Assembly: GCA_944393695.1 (NCBI GenBank)
Contig: CALYAY010000003.1
Span: forward strand, 1 to 64,000
DNA from: an uncultured Alphaproteobacteria bacterium
GTDB taxonomy: Bacteria; Pseudomonadota; Alphaproteobacteria; RF32; CAG-239
Length of the DNA stretch: 64,000 nt
Reading direction: 5' to 3'
Part shown: positions 43,441 through 51,132 of the stretch, in pieces
Layout of the letters: each line of letters starts with the position of its first letter
Position numbering within the stretch: position 1 is the first letter of the stretch
Translations under genes and position numbers: made by a program
The notes under the pieces: generated by a model
Database searches by the model: none
Seen by the model: only the letters and a program-made list of their open reading frames with translations
Told to the model about the DNA's origin: nothing

Positions 43441-44616
43441 TCAAGCACCTAAAATTTCGGCAGCAAGTTTTCGGGCTGCGTTAATCCCCGAGGCCATAGC
43501 CTCTACTGCCGTCGAGGCGCCGGTTTTGACATCACCGGCATAAAGAATCCGGGGCTTGTCTTCTGCCGGGTCGGCATAACTGCCGATGGCTCGGATAATC
43601 AAATCAAAATCCGGACGTTTTATTGAAGAATCCGGCAAAGGTTTCAAAATGCCGTTTTCAAAACGGTTTTTGCGGGTGAATAAAGACAGCCGGCCATTCT
43701 CGGAAACAATTTTTTCCGGACTGGTCATGGTGCTGACATCTATCCTCTGCTCTAAAAGCTCAAGGTATTCGGCGCGGGTGATTTTCATATCCGAAAGCTG
43801 GCGGCGAACAAACATTTCAACATGTTCCGCCCCGCCCGCTTTGGCAACCAACGCGCAGTCAACAGCTACCAAGCCGCCGCCGATAACGGCAACATTGCCG
43901 GTGGTTTGATATTTTTCGCTATGGCGCAGATATTCCATAAACGACAGGGAATGTTCTTCGCCTTCAATATTCAACGCCGTGCAAAAGGGTTCGCCACCGG
44001 CAGCAATAACCCCGTCGAACCCCTGTTGCAACAAAGCATCGCAATTTTCTATGCGGGTGTTAAGGTGAAGAGTCAGCCTTTCCGGGAGATAAATATAGTT
44101 CCAGTCTTTTTCAACGGCAGCATGCGGCAGACGGCTTTCAGGAATCAAATTTAACGCGCCGCCGATTTTGTCTCCGGCTTCAAAAACATCAAGAGTAAAA
44201 CCCTGTTTTAACAATATCCAGGCGGCAGCCATGCCGGCCGGTCCGGCTCCGATGATTGCAATCCGGCGGCCATTTGCCTCCGGCACCTCAAGTTTTTCAT
44301 CGGGTGAGCGGTAATATTCCATCAATGCGGCCTGAACAGCGGGAATATTAATGGCATAATCCAATAAACAACGGGTGCAGGCATGCATGCAGAATTTGTC
44401 CGGGCAAATCAATCCGCAGGTTTGTCCCAGGGGATTGTTACGATTTATGATTTTCACGGCGGCAGAAAAATCACCTTTGCGGGCGGCGGCGATAAATTCC
44501 TGAGGGCTACAGCTGACAGGACAGGCTCCGGTGCAGGGCATATTCCGGCATCCCAGGCATTTTTCGAGTTCGGCTTTCAGCTGAGGCTTGGTCAGATATA
44601 AATTTTTGTTACTCAT
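43441..44616 (-). CDS. GltD-like FAD/Fe-S NAD(P) oxidoreductase
   Basis: 391 residues. The N-terminal Fe-S domain shows Cys clusters CLGCRNMPCTGACPVSC and CGLICPDKFCMHACTRC, as in the glutamate synthase small subunit and the related PreT/SudA proteins. It is followed by the FAD-binding GAGPAGMAAA and a second dinucleotide motif GGGLVAVDCA. The C-terminus has LYAGDVKTGASTAVEAMASG, typical of the family. At under 400 residues it is shorter than GltD (about 470), and no GltB lies nearby, so the substrate is open: it may be an electron-bifurcation or dihydropyrimidine-type partner. SIMPL gene downstream, no clear operon. Confidence 0.82.
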   Translation of the reverse strand: MSNKNLYLTKPQLKAELEKCLGCRNMPCTGACPVSCSPQEFIAAARKGDFSAAVKIINRNNPLGQTCGLICPDKFCMHACTRCLLDYAINIPAVQAALMEYYRSPDEKLEVPEANGRRIAIIGAGPAGMAAAWILLKQGFTLDVFEAGDKIGGALNLIPESRLPHAAVEKDWNYIYLPERLTLHLNTRIENCDALLQQGFDGVIAAGGEPFCTALNIEGEEHSLSFMEYLRHSEKYQTTGNVAVIGGGLVAVDCALVAKAGGAEHVEMFVRRQLSDMKITRAEYLELLEQRIDVSTMTSPEKIVSENGRLSLFTRKNRFENGILKPLPDSSIKRPDFDLIIRAIGSYADPAEDKPRILYAGDVKTGASTAVEAMASGINAARKLAAEILGA

Positions 44617-44820
44617 CAGTCGTTTTCCGTTTTACTTGGATTTGTTAAAAATTTACTCCATATATCTTTCTGAAATCAAGTATTTTTTCAATCTCCCCCA
44701 AGTGTCAAGAAAAAAAGGCGGTTGATTTGTCCCGAGAGGATGTTAAAGGGCTTGCAGGTTAGAAGCAAATGGAATAAACTCCGGTGGTGTTGGGAATAAA
44801 TAACGGAAGGAAAATGGGTT

Positions 44821-45384
44821 ATGAACAAAACGTTACCGCTTTTATCCTTGCTCGGCTGCCTGATGCTGGTTTCGCCGCTGGCCGCCAAAAACAATACGGC
44901 CGAGGTTATCAAACAAATTCAGGAGAAAGATGCCATGGTTGCCAAAACCGTTGAGCTTGAATATAAAAAATTCGGCGACAAATATGTCATGCGGATTAAT
45001 CCGGATACGCCGCTGGTGGCTACGTTACAGGAATTTTGCGAAAGCCAAAAAATCGACTCGGCCGTTATCAGCGGTATCGGTTCGCTGAAATCGGCCACAT
45101 TGGGATTTTTTGATCCGGAAACCAAGAAATATCAGGAAAAGACTTTTTCCGAGCCTTTGGAGATGGCTTCGCTGAGCGGAAATGTCTCAATCAAGGACGG
45201 AAAGCCCCTGCCACATCTGCATGTTACTATTGCCGGCAGCAATTATAAAGCCTATGCCGGACATCTGGTTGAAGCTCAGGTGAGCCTGACGGCCGAAATT
45301 ATCATTGAACCCCTGCCCGGCAGCCTGCAAAAAACTTTTGACAAGAAAACGGGGCTGAACCTGTTTGACTTTAACCAAAAATAA
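44821..45384 (+). CDS. Secreted DUF296 (PPC/PCC) domain protein
   Basis: 187 residues. Signal peptide MNKTLPLLSLLGCLMLVSPL then AAK, followed by a PPC/DUF296 domain: YKKFGDKYVMRINPDTPLVA, SAVISGIGSLKSATLGFFD, SLSGNVS, PHLHVTIAG and GGHL-like YAGHLVEAQV with TAEIIIEPL. PPC domains form trimers and are usually cytoplasmic or joined to AT-hooks; an exported version is uncommon. GGAAGG lies upstream of the ATG. About 200 bp of non-coding DNA precedes it, with no recognised promoter. Role unknown. Confidence 0.85.
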   Translation: MNKTLPLLSLLGCLMLVSPLAAKNNTAEVIKQIQEKDAMVAKTVELEYKKFGDKYVMRINPDTPLVATLQEFCESQKIDSAVISGIGSLKSATLGFFDPETKKYQEKTFSEPLEMASLSGNVSIKDGKPLPHLHVTIAGSNYKAYAGHLVEAQVSLTAEIIIEPLPGSLQKTFDKKTGLNLFDFNQK

Positions 45385-45390
45385 GAAAAG

Positions 45391-45424
45391 AAAAACTCCG
45401 GGCGGAATGTCCGGAGTTTTTTTT
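45391..45424. terminator. Bidirectional terminator between convergent genes
   Basis: AAAACTCCGG (45392-45401) pairs with CCGGAGTTTT (45411-45420), with T-runs on both strands. It separates the DUF296 gene (stop 45384) from the Cys-rich gene (stop 45437). Confidence 0.9.
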
Positions 45425-45436
45425 GGGGAAGGAATA

Positions 45437-47590
45437 TTATCGACAACGTTCTCCTTTGCAATGAAATTCTTCGATAATCAGATTATTAGAGATATGGTTA
45501 TCCGGGTTTCCTCCCAAGTCAATTCCGCAGCCATCCATACAGACAACAGAATCTTCTTCCTGGCCGGTTGCCATGTTGAATGAACCAAATACATGCTGTC
45601 CTCCAAAACCTTCGCTGTTTGGTTTTTCATAGCTTGTATCACTAGAGCGGTAAGGATAATCCGTTGAAATTGTCTGATGTCTTGTTGCCGATAAAGCGGC
45701 ATTAATTTTTGAAAGATTATTATATATTGTCCGATACAGCGACTGAGGATGAAGAATTATATCCTGAGCATCGCAACGACATCTTATTCCAGTTTTCACT
45801 CCGGTGACCACCGTCAGGTCATAGGAACAATTTTTCTTGTCAATATTTGTGACGTCGACTATTGCACCTTTGGATTCCAGGGGAGCTCCTACTTGATGTT
45901 GATCCAGCAAACAAGCGCTGCACTTATACCGTGTCTGATAACATTCTTCGGCCGATCCGGATTCAGAATCAGAAGTACCGTAAGCGCAATCAGACGGGTC
46001 ATATGTCCAGCCTTCGGGTAGTTGTTTGTTCTGGCAAAGGTTGCATGCCCCGTCAAACCAACTGTATCCGCTTGAGCAAGAACATTCTTCATATTTGCCG
46101 TTACATGATTTTCCGCTGGGCGATTCATGACTTCCCGTACAGCTGTATGAATAGTAACTCGGGTCACAGACGCAGGACGATCCGTCCCACATATTGCCAT
46201 ATCCGCAGTCAATTTCGCAGCGGCTGCCGGTCCATGAGTAATTGCCGGAACAATAACAACGGGTGTATTTTCCGTTGCATGAGCTTCCATATCCGCCGGC
46301 GTAACCGGTGCCGGAACAGGTATAGCGATAATTACTGGGACAAGGAGATGTGCAGGTCTTAGTACTTCCGTTCCAGTCGTAGCCGGACTGGCAGCCGGAT
46401 TTATAGTATCTGCCTGAACATTCCTCATAAGTGCAAGTATAGGGGCTGGGGCAGCTGGTGAGGGTGCCTTTGTTAGGGCAGGGTTTGCAGTTGTCATACT
46501 TGGTGGTGGTACCCGACAGGCAGGTTGTGGCGCCGGTATCGGGGCCCATGGAGCCGCAGTCCAGGAAGCCGTCGCAGGGATTGGGTTTGATTTTATATTT
46601 TGGCTGACCGTTACAATCCACACAGGCTTCGCCGTCTTGAACATAGCCGTCGGGAATGGTGGTGTTGTCATAACCGGCGCAGGTGTTACAGCAGGTGCCG
46701 TAAGAACTGTCGTATGAGCAACGGTCGGAACTAAGCTGTTGTCCCGCGCCGCAGGTATTTGTATAGTTTGGATTTAATTCTTTGCAGGCGCGCTGAGTAT
46801 CTTTTTCACAAGAAGCATATTTATTGCCACAGGCGGTACCTATGCCGTAATACGGCGGCGTACAGGTTTTGTAACCGTCGGGGCAGACGCATTTTTCGAA
46901 ATAGTTGCTGTCATAAAGGCAGAAGTTTTCGGCTGTTTCGCCCGGCAGACAGGAGGTTTTGTTATAGCCTTCTTTTTTGCAGCGTTCGGCATTGTCAAGC
47001 TCGTAGTCATCCTGATTTCCGTTGTCGGCATCATTGCCGCCTGGCGCCCCATGTCCGTTATCTTCTCCTTCCGCGTTGGCAAACCTGTTCCCCGAACAGT
47101 CGTTGGTGTCAGTGACGAAACACACAGAGGCGAGTTGGATGAGTTTATTCTCACCCTGTTTTTCAGAGATTAACTTGTCATCCTCGGACCTGATCCGAGG
47201 ATCCAGGTTGAAAGAATCAGCTGTTTTGTCTGACCTGGATACTCCGGTTAAGCCGGAGTATGACTGGTTAACCTCGCCCTTGAGGGGAGAGGTCGCCCTG
47301 TTAAGGGCGGGTGAGGGTGGTATTGTGAAACCCTCCCTTGCCCTCCCTGAGTTTTCAGGGAGGGAATAGAATAGAGAGTTCCCTAAGGCTTTAGGGAGGG
47401 GATAAAAGGCAGAAGACAACAACATCTCTTTCGGATGAGAGGTGTATGTGAAGTGTGTGTTATAGACAGATGTAATCGCATCCGGAAGAGTTGGCAGAGG
47501 CAAAATATTTGCCTGAGCGTTGGGGCCGCAGGACATAATTACCAATCCCGAAGCCGACATTAACCATAAGGTTTTTCTTAGTCTCATCAT
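45437..47590 (-). CDS. Long Cys-rich secreted repeat protein with in-frame palindromic repeats
   Basis: 717 residues, the longest family member here. Signal peptide MMRLRKTLWLMSASGLVIMS then CGPNAQA; VIMSC is closer to a lipobox than in the paralogues, so a lipoprotein is possible. The linker YNTHFTYTSHPKEMLLSS is followed by about 95 residues read through palindromic repeats, then the mature domain from CFVTDTNDCSGNRF with the usual core. Two to three YTCTYEECSGRYYKSG / CQSGYDW units follow, then a distinct C-terminal half with CDPSYYSYSCTGSHESPSG-type segments and a non-repeat tail ending HCKGERCR. Same promoter and leader as the others. Function unknown. Confidence 0.82.
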   Translation of the reverse strand: MMRLRKTLWLMSASGLVIMSCGPNAQANILPLPTLPDAITSVYNTHFTYTSHPKEMLLSSAFYPLPKALGNSLFYSLPENSGRAREGFTIPPSPALNRATSPLKGEVNQSYSGLTGVSRSDKTADSFNLDPRIRSEDDKLISEKQGENKLIQLASVCFVTDTNDCSGNRFANAEGEDNGHGAPGGNDADNGNQDDYELDNAERCKKEGYNKTSCLPGETAENFCLYDSNYFEKCVCPDGYKTCTPPYYGIGTACGNKYASCEKDTQRACKELNPNYTNTCGAGQQLSSDRCSYDSSYGTCCNTCAGYDNTTIPDGYVQDGEACVDCNGQPKYKIKPNPCDGFLDCGSMGPDTGATTCLSGTTTKYDNCKPCPNKGTLTSCPSPYTCTYEECSGRYYKSGCQSGYDWNGSTKTCTSPCPSNYRYTCSGTGYAGGYGSSCNGKYTRCYCSGNYSWTGSRCEIDCGYGNMWDGSSCVCDPSYYSYSCTGSHESPSGKSCNGKYEECSCSSGYSWFDGACNLCQNKQLPEGWTYDPSDCAYGTSDSESGSAEECYQTRYKCSACLLDQHQVGAPLESKGAIVDVTNIDKKNCSYDLTVVTGVKTGIRCRCDAQDIILHPQSLYRTIYNNLSKINAALSATRHQTISTDYPYRSSDTSYEKPNSEGFGGQHVFGSFNMATGQEEDSVVCMDGCGIDLGGNPDNHISNNLIIEEFHCKGERCR
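47170..47405 (-). repeat. Composite palindromic repeats inside a CDS
   Basis: + strand order: TCATCCTCGGACCTGATCCG with AGGATCCAGG (47178-47208); GACCTGGATACTCCGGTTAA facing GCCGGAGTATGAC (47229-47262); CCTCGCCCTTGAGGGGAGAG with GTCGCCC...GGGCGGGTGAGGG (47270-47318); and two CCTCCCTGAGTTTTCAGGGA-type hairpins (47332-47405). The insert lies between the signal-peptide linker and CFVTDT, in frame. Confidence 0.8.
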
Positions 47591-47628
47591 AATATCACCT
47601 TTGTCTTGTTGTTGTCTTCACGAATCTT

Positions 47629-47657
47629 ATGATAACAGAAAGTTTGATTGTTGTAAA
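47629..47657 (-). promoter_or_regulatory. Shared promoter of Cys-rich gene family (copy 4)
   Basis: TTTACA (47652-47657), 17-bp spacer, TATCAT (47629-47634) on the - strand, then the invariant leader AAGATTCGTGAAGACAACAA and AAAGGTGATATTATGATG. Confidence 0.65.
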
Positions 47658-47720
47658 TAGTTAATTTTGAATTAAGACGAGAAAATGGACGAGGATGAGG
47701 GTAAGAAAGGTAAGGCTAAT

Positions 47721-47811
47721 ATTTAACCCCTCCGGCTCCCCTTTTGAAAGGGGAGAGGGCAATAAGGAAGATCCCTTGACGTTCAGACTGGCGCTGAACG
47801 AGGGATGACAG
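47721..47811 (+). repeat. R1 repeat, copy 3 of 4
   Basis: Same two nested inverted repeats as 10722-10811, one base different at the left end (TTTAACCCC). Confidence 0.85.
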
Positions 47812-47916
47812 CTTTATTTGAATATGAAACCCTCCCCAGCCCTCCCTAAGTCTTTAGGGAGGGTAGAACTCGAAGAACGGCGTGATGCGGGTGAAGGTGA
47901 GAAAGGTATGGCTGGT

Positions 47917-48006
47917 ATTTGACCCCTCCGGCTCCCCTTTAGAAAGGGGAGAGGACAATAAGGAAGATCCCTTGACGTTCAGACTGGCGCTGAACGAGGG
48001 ATGACA
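47917..48006 (+). repeat. R1 repeat, copy 4 of 4
   Basis: Same structure, with small differences (CCCTTTAGAAAGGGG, GAGGACAATAAGG). It ends GATGACATTG. Confidence 0.85.
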
Positions 48007-48111
48007 TTGCCATACCCCCTCCGGCTCCCCCTATAAGGGTGGTTTTAGGGTTAAAGCTTTAGGGAGGGGATAAGTGTGGGGGTAAGTTTTTAGGGGAAGG
48101 AGAAGGAGTAA

Positions 48112-48142
48112 AAAAATTCCCGCTTTGCAGCGGGAGTTTTTT
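48112..48142 (-). terminator. marC-family gene terminator
   Basis: TTCCCGCT and AGCGGGAG arms around TTGC; on the - strand the stem is followed by seven T residues. It lies directly after the stop at 48144. Confidence 0.88.
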
Positions 48143-48143
48143 C

Positions 48144-48752
48144 TTATTTGGTAACGTGTAAAATATTTTCGATAATAAACGTCAGGTTGGTGGTGAACAA
48201 TTTTACGGAAATGGCCAGCAAGATGATTCCGAAAAACTTTTTCAGCATATAGATACCACCGGCGCCCAGAACTTTTTCAAGATTTTTGGTGATTTTCAGA
48301 CCGATGTAAATTACCAGGCAGTTCATTAAAATGGCGCCCAAAATGTTGATGCTGGCATATTGTGCGCGAATCGACAGCATGGTGGTCAAAGCCCCTGCCC
48401 CGGCAAACAACGGAAATACCACGGGGAAGAAGCTGCTGTCTTTCGGAGCCTCGGCATCACTCTTAAATATTTCAATATCCAAAATCATTTCCAGCGCCAT
48501 GACGAAAATAATCAGCGAACCGGCAACGGCAAACGAGGATATGTCAACACCGAACAAAGCCAGAAAAGCTTCTCCGACATAGAAAAAAATTAAAAACATT
48601 ACCAGAGTTAAAAGCGCTGTCTTGGCCGGAATAACTCTTTTGCCTTTTTTGCGAAGATTTAAGATAATCGGAATGGAACCCGGCATATCAATAATCGCGA
48701 ACAAAACAAAAAAAGCACTGATCAAGTCCTGAAAATTAAAACTCCCTAACAT
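48144..48752 (-). CDS. MarC-family (UPF0056) inner-membrane protein
   Basis: About 202 residues with six predicted helices: LISAFFVLFAIIDMPGSIPIIL (the MarC-type start), the stretch FAVAGSLIIFVMALEMIL, PLFAGAGALTTMLS, and a C-terminal pair. The family has been suspected of transport but the substrate is not established. I place the start at the ATG at 48752, because AAGGAAG sits 6 nt upstream; the ATG at 48758 would lie directly against that ribosome-binding site. The ArsC-like gene ends 16 bp upstream of the longest frame, so the two are probably one operon. Confidence 0.92.
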   Translation of the reverse strand: MLGSFNFQDLISAFFVLFAIIDMPGSIPIILNLRKKGKRVIPAKTALLTLVMFLIFFYVGEAFLALFGVDISSFAVAGSLIIFVMALEMILDIEIFKSDAEAPKDSSFFPVVFPLFAGAGALTTMLSIRAQYASINILGAILMNCLVIYIGLKITKNLEKVLGAGGIYMLKKFFGIILLAISVKLFTTNLTFIIENILHVTK

Positions 48753-48774
48753 TTGCATCTTCCTTATAAACGAA

Positions 48775-49137
48775 TCATTCTTTTATTTTTTCCCATTCTT
48801 CCGGATGAAAGCCGACAAGAACAACATCTTCACCGATCAACAGCGGACGCCGCACCAACATGCCGTCCTGAGCCAGAAGGCGATATTGTTCGGCTTCACT
48901 CATGGAGGGAAGTTTGTCTTTCAGGGCCAGATTTTTATAAACCAGTCCGCTGGTATTGAAAAAACGCCGCAGGGGCAGACCGCTCTTTTTGTGCCAAAGC
49001 TTTAACTCCGAGGCAGAAGGCGGATTATCCACGATATGGCGGCAGGTGAAATCAATGCTGTTATCCCGCAGCCAGGCTGCCGCTTTCTGACAGGTGGAAC
49101 ATTTGGGATAGGCGACAAATAAAAATTTTTTAGACAT
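48775..49137 (-). CDS. ArsC/Spx-family thioredoxin-fold protein
   Basis: 120 residues. N-terminal YPKCSTCQKAAAWL has a CxxC at the position of the Spx/ArsC active site; FNTSGLVYKNLALKD and LVRRPLLIGEDVVLVGF match the ArsC-family core. The pattern is closer to the uncharacterised Spx/YffB-type reductases of proteobacteria than to true arsenate reductase, as no ars genes adjoin it. First gene of a likely pair with the MarC-family gene. Confidence 0.9.
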   Translation of the reverse strand: MSKKFLFVAYPKCSTCQKAAAWLRDNSIDFTCRHIVDNPPSASELKLWHKKSGLPLRRFFNTSGLVYKNLALKDKLPSMSEAEQYRLLAQDGMLVRRPLLIGEDVVLVGFHPEEWEKIKE

Positions 49138-49238
49138 TATTTTTTCTCTGCTTCTTGCTATTTGGTATTGTTGTGCACTATATTAAAAGGGACTGGTAAA
49201 TTTTTCTTTTATAAAACAGAAAGGGAGTAAAATTTTTC

Positions 49239-49517
49239 ATGAACAACGTCAACGGACTTTTTTCCTGGCTGATCTTTGCCGCAGTCAGCATTCTGGCGCT
49301 CATTGCTTCCCTTTATATTTTTGCCTTTCTTTTGCCGCTGGTTGTTTTTTTGATTATCGCCGGAGCGGCGATTAATGTGTTTTCATTCTGGAGAGCCAAA
49401 CAAAACAGCGTGAGGATGAAAAAAGTTTTTCATTCGCAGCAGAAAAAAAACGGCATCATTATTGATGCCGATTATGAGATTATTGATGACAATTACAAGT
49501 CAAACAAATCAGAATAA
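49239..49517 (+). CDS. Small hypothetical membrane protein
   Basis: 92 residues. A long hydrophobic segment, probably two close helices (LFSWLIFAAVSILALIASLY and FLLPLVVFLIIAGAAINVF), is followed by a basic-then-acidic cytoplasmic tail (RMKKVFHSQQKKNGIIIDADYEIIDDNYKSNKSE). AGGGAG lies about 11 nt upstream of the ATG. Its 3' end overlaps the end of the convergent 49493 gene by 25 bp. I recognise no family; the IIDADYEIIDD tail resembles those of other small alphaproteobacterial membrane proteins. Confidence 0.7.
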   Translation: MNNVNGLFSWLIFAAVSILALIASLYIFAFLLPLVVFLIIAGAAINVFSFWRAKQNSVRMKKVFHSQQKKNGIIIDADYEIIDDNYKSNKSE

Positions 49518-50365
49518 GCCAGCGACAGCCCTATCATAAAGTTACTGCCGGCGTCTTCAGCCGCACGGGACTGTGCCAGACGGTAAGAGACAAACGGAGC
49601 TAAAGATAAGGTATCGTTTAGTTTTACATCCATCCGGGAAACAATGTTTAAGTCATATTTTAAATCCGTTCCCTGATAGTGACTGAAGCTTAAATAATCG
49701 CGGAAATAACCTTCCACCTGAAATTTGACGCCATCCCGAAGCGGATATTCGTAAGTTCCGCCGATTTCCCAAGCTGTTTTGTTTACCGCCTGGGCATAAG
49801 TCAAATCAGACTCACCAACCGCCGCAATGTAAAAATCTTTGGTATAAATACCGTTGAAAAGTTTAATACCGCCCTTGCCTCGAATTATCTTCCGGCGGGG
49901 AGAATCGTCATTATCGGTAAATTCGGTATCATAAGAAAGAGAGCCGAAAGGCCCGACATCGGCTTCTTTGTATTTCCATAACTTGTGCGTATAATCCGAA
50001 GTAAACAAAATCTGGTCTGTGTTTTCGTTGGTGGTTGACGCCCCCTCAGCCGGGCGGAGTTTGGTTCGTCCGTATTGCATTAACAAGCTGTTTTCCCACA
50101 TGGAGCGGCTTGTTTCCCTTTCCAAAGCAAAATCAAACACGCCCTTGATAACGGTTTCGCTGTCAGCACTTAACTGGGTCACGGGAGAATCCTGATATTG
50201 ATCGGCGTTTTTGACCTCGGTGCTCGACATTTCCAAAGCAACCCGCTTAAAATTTGCCCGCCAGGAAACAGCATTCCCTGTCTGATTTGTATTTTCTGCT
50301 GCCTGTGCCAAATTTGAAAATATGACGGTCAAAGCAACAAAGAACAGCCCGGATAATTTTTTCAT
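49493..50365 (-). CDS. Putative outer-membrane beta-barrel protein (DUF481-like)
   Basis: 290 residues. Signal peptide MKKLSGLFFVALTVIFSNLA then QA. The rest is alternating amphipathic strands with aromatic girdles, for example VIKGVFDFALERETSRSMWE, PFGSLSYDTEFTDND, WEIGGTYEYPLRDGVKFQVE and SLAPFVSYRLAQS, ending SLAYSDLFDL. Repeats and spacing suggest a 10-14-strand barrel of the DUF481/salt-induced OM-protein kind, but the family match is uncertain. Monocistronic and divergent from the redox operon at 50537. Confidence 0.65.
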   Translation of the reverse strand: MKKLSGLFFVALTVIFSNLAQAAENTNQTGNAVSWRANFKRVALEMSSTEVKNADQYQDSPVTQLSADSETVIKGVFDFALERETSRSMWENSLLMQYGRTKLRPAEGASTTNENTDQILFTSDYTHKLWKYKEADVGPFGSLSYDTEFTDNDDSPRRKIIRGKGGIKLFNGIYTKDFYIAAVGESDLTYAQAVNKTAWEIGGTYEYPLRDGVKFQVEGYFRDYLSFSHYQGTDLKYDLNIVSRMDVKLNDTLSLAPFVSYRLAQSRAAEDAGSNFMIGLSLAYSDLFDL

Positions 50366-50469
50366 GATAAATATTCTCTTGGTGAGTAAAATAAAAAATA
50401 CAAATGAATGTTAAACAGATTAACTGTTGGCCGCAACTTCAAATTGTTAAAAATAAACATGTTTTAAAC

Positions 50470-50506
50470 TTGACATTTTAAATATGTATCATTTATACTA
50501 CATATG
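50470..50506 (+). promoter_or_regulatory. Promoter and near-palindromic operator of the redox operon
   Basis: TTGACA (50470-50475), 18-bp spacer, TATACT (50494-50499). Overlapping it at 50481-50506 is a near-palindrome with AATATGTAT and ACATATG arms, closely matching the element at 52257-52282 upstream of the membrane-protein gene. It is probably the binding site of the regulator encoded at 51512. Confidence 0.7.
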
Positions 50507-50536
50507 ATTTGTAAAACATATTATGGAGTGAATGTT

Positions 50537-51118
50537 ATGAAAAAAGCGGCGAATCTGAAAGAATTTGTTGAGCGCATTGACAGCAGCAAAAAAGTCAATC
50601 CCAAAGATTTGTCTTCCGACCAAGATTTGACAATTGCCATTATGAACCTTATCAGCATTGAGGAACATCTGGTGTTCAGCGGCGCCAAAACCGGAAAAAC
50701 ATCTTTTTACGACCTGATTGAAGATGTTCGCGAAACCAGAAAAAAACTTATGCAAAAAATTATTCCCAGCTATGAAGGCGAAGTGTGGTGCATTTCAAAA
50801 CATCTGCTGGCATCATCCATGCGGCTGATGGAAGTGGGAACAAAGCAGCAATCTCTGGGACATAAAGAAGAAGCCTATAACCTGTTTAATCAGGCTTATG
50901 AACTGTATTGCCTGTTTTGGGGCTTAAACATGAACATGCTGAATGTTGATGATGTCAAGTGGATTGAAGACAGTAATAAGGACATCAAAAAAATTACAGA
51001 CAAGCTGAATGAAAACAATATTGTTCCGCAGGCGGAAAAAGAACCGGCTGCACCGCAAGGCAAGCTGGCCAAAATGAAAGCTTTTGTGCGCAAGGCAGTT
51101 GACTGCTGCATAGAATAG
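50537..51118 (+). CDS. Hypothetical helical protein of the redox operon
   Basis: 193 residues from the ATG at 50537 with GGAG 8 nt upstream; the frame also opens at 50504, inside the operator, which I reject. Mainly helical, no signal peptide. Features: LKEFVERIDSSKKVNPKD, DLTIAIMNLISIEEHLVFSG, LIEDVRETRKKLMQKIIPSY, GEVWCISKHLLASSMRLMEVG, KEEAYNLFNQAYELYCLFWGL (TPR-like), and a basic C-terminus with CC near the end (AVDCCIE). The WCxxKHLLA motif looks like a conserved-family signature, but I cannot name the family. First gene of the operon with 51133 and 51512. Confidence 0.7.
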   Translation: MKKAANLKEFVERIDSSKKVNPKDLSSDQDLTIAIMNLISIEEHLVFSGAKTGKTSFYDLIEDVRETRKKLMQKIIPSYEGEVWCISKHLLASSMRLMEVGTKQQSLGHKEEAYNLFNQAYELYCLFWGLNMNMLNVDDVKWIEDSNKDIKKITDKLNENNIVPQAEKEPAAPQGKLAKMKAFVRKAVDCCIE

Positions 51119-51132
51119 GCGGAGAAAATAAA

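Larger units (their letters stand above)
47691..48075. repeat. Intergenic array of palindromic repeats
   Basis: The gap 47591-48143 (553 bp) has no gene. It contains the family promoter, R1 copies 3 and 4 about 196 bp apart, a CCTCCCTAAGTCTTTAGGGAGG hairpin (47846-47867) between them, a partial CCCCCTCCGGCTCCCCCT unit near 48015, and another GGGTTAAAGCTTTAGGGAGG piece near 48050. Confidence 0.8.

Noticed and set aside
47691-48075. Possible insertion sequence remnant
   Set aside because: No transposase fragment or terminal inverted repeats with target duplications were seen; only short palindromic elements.
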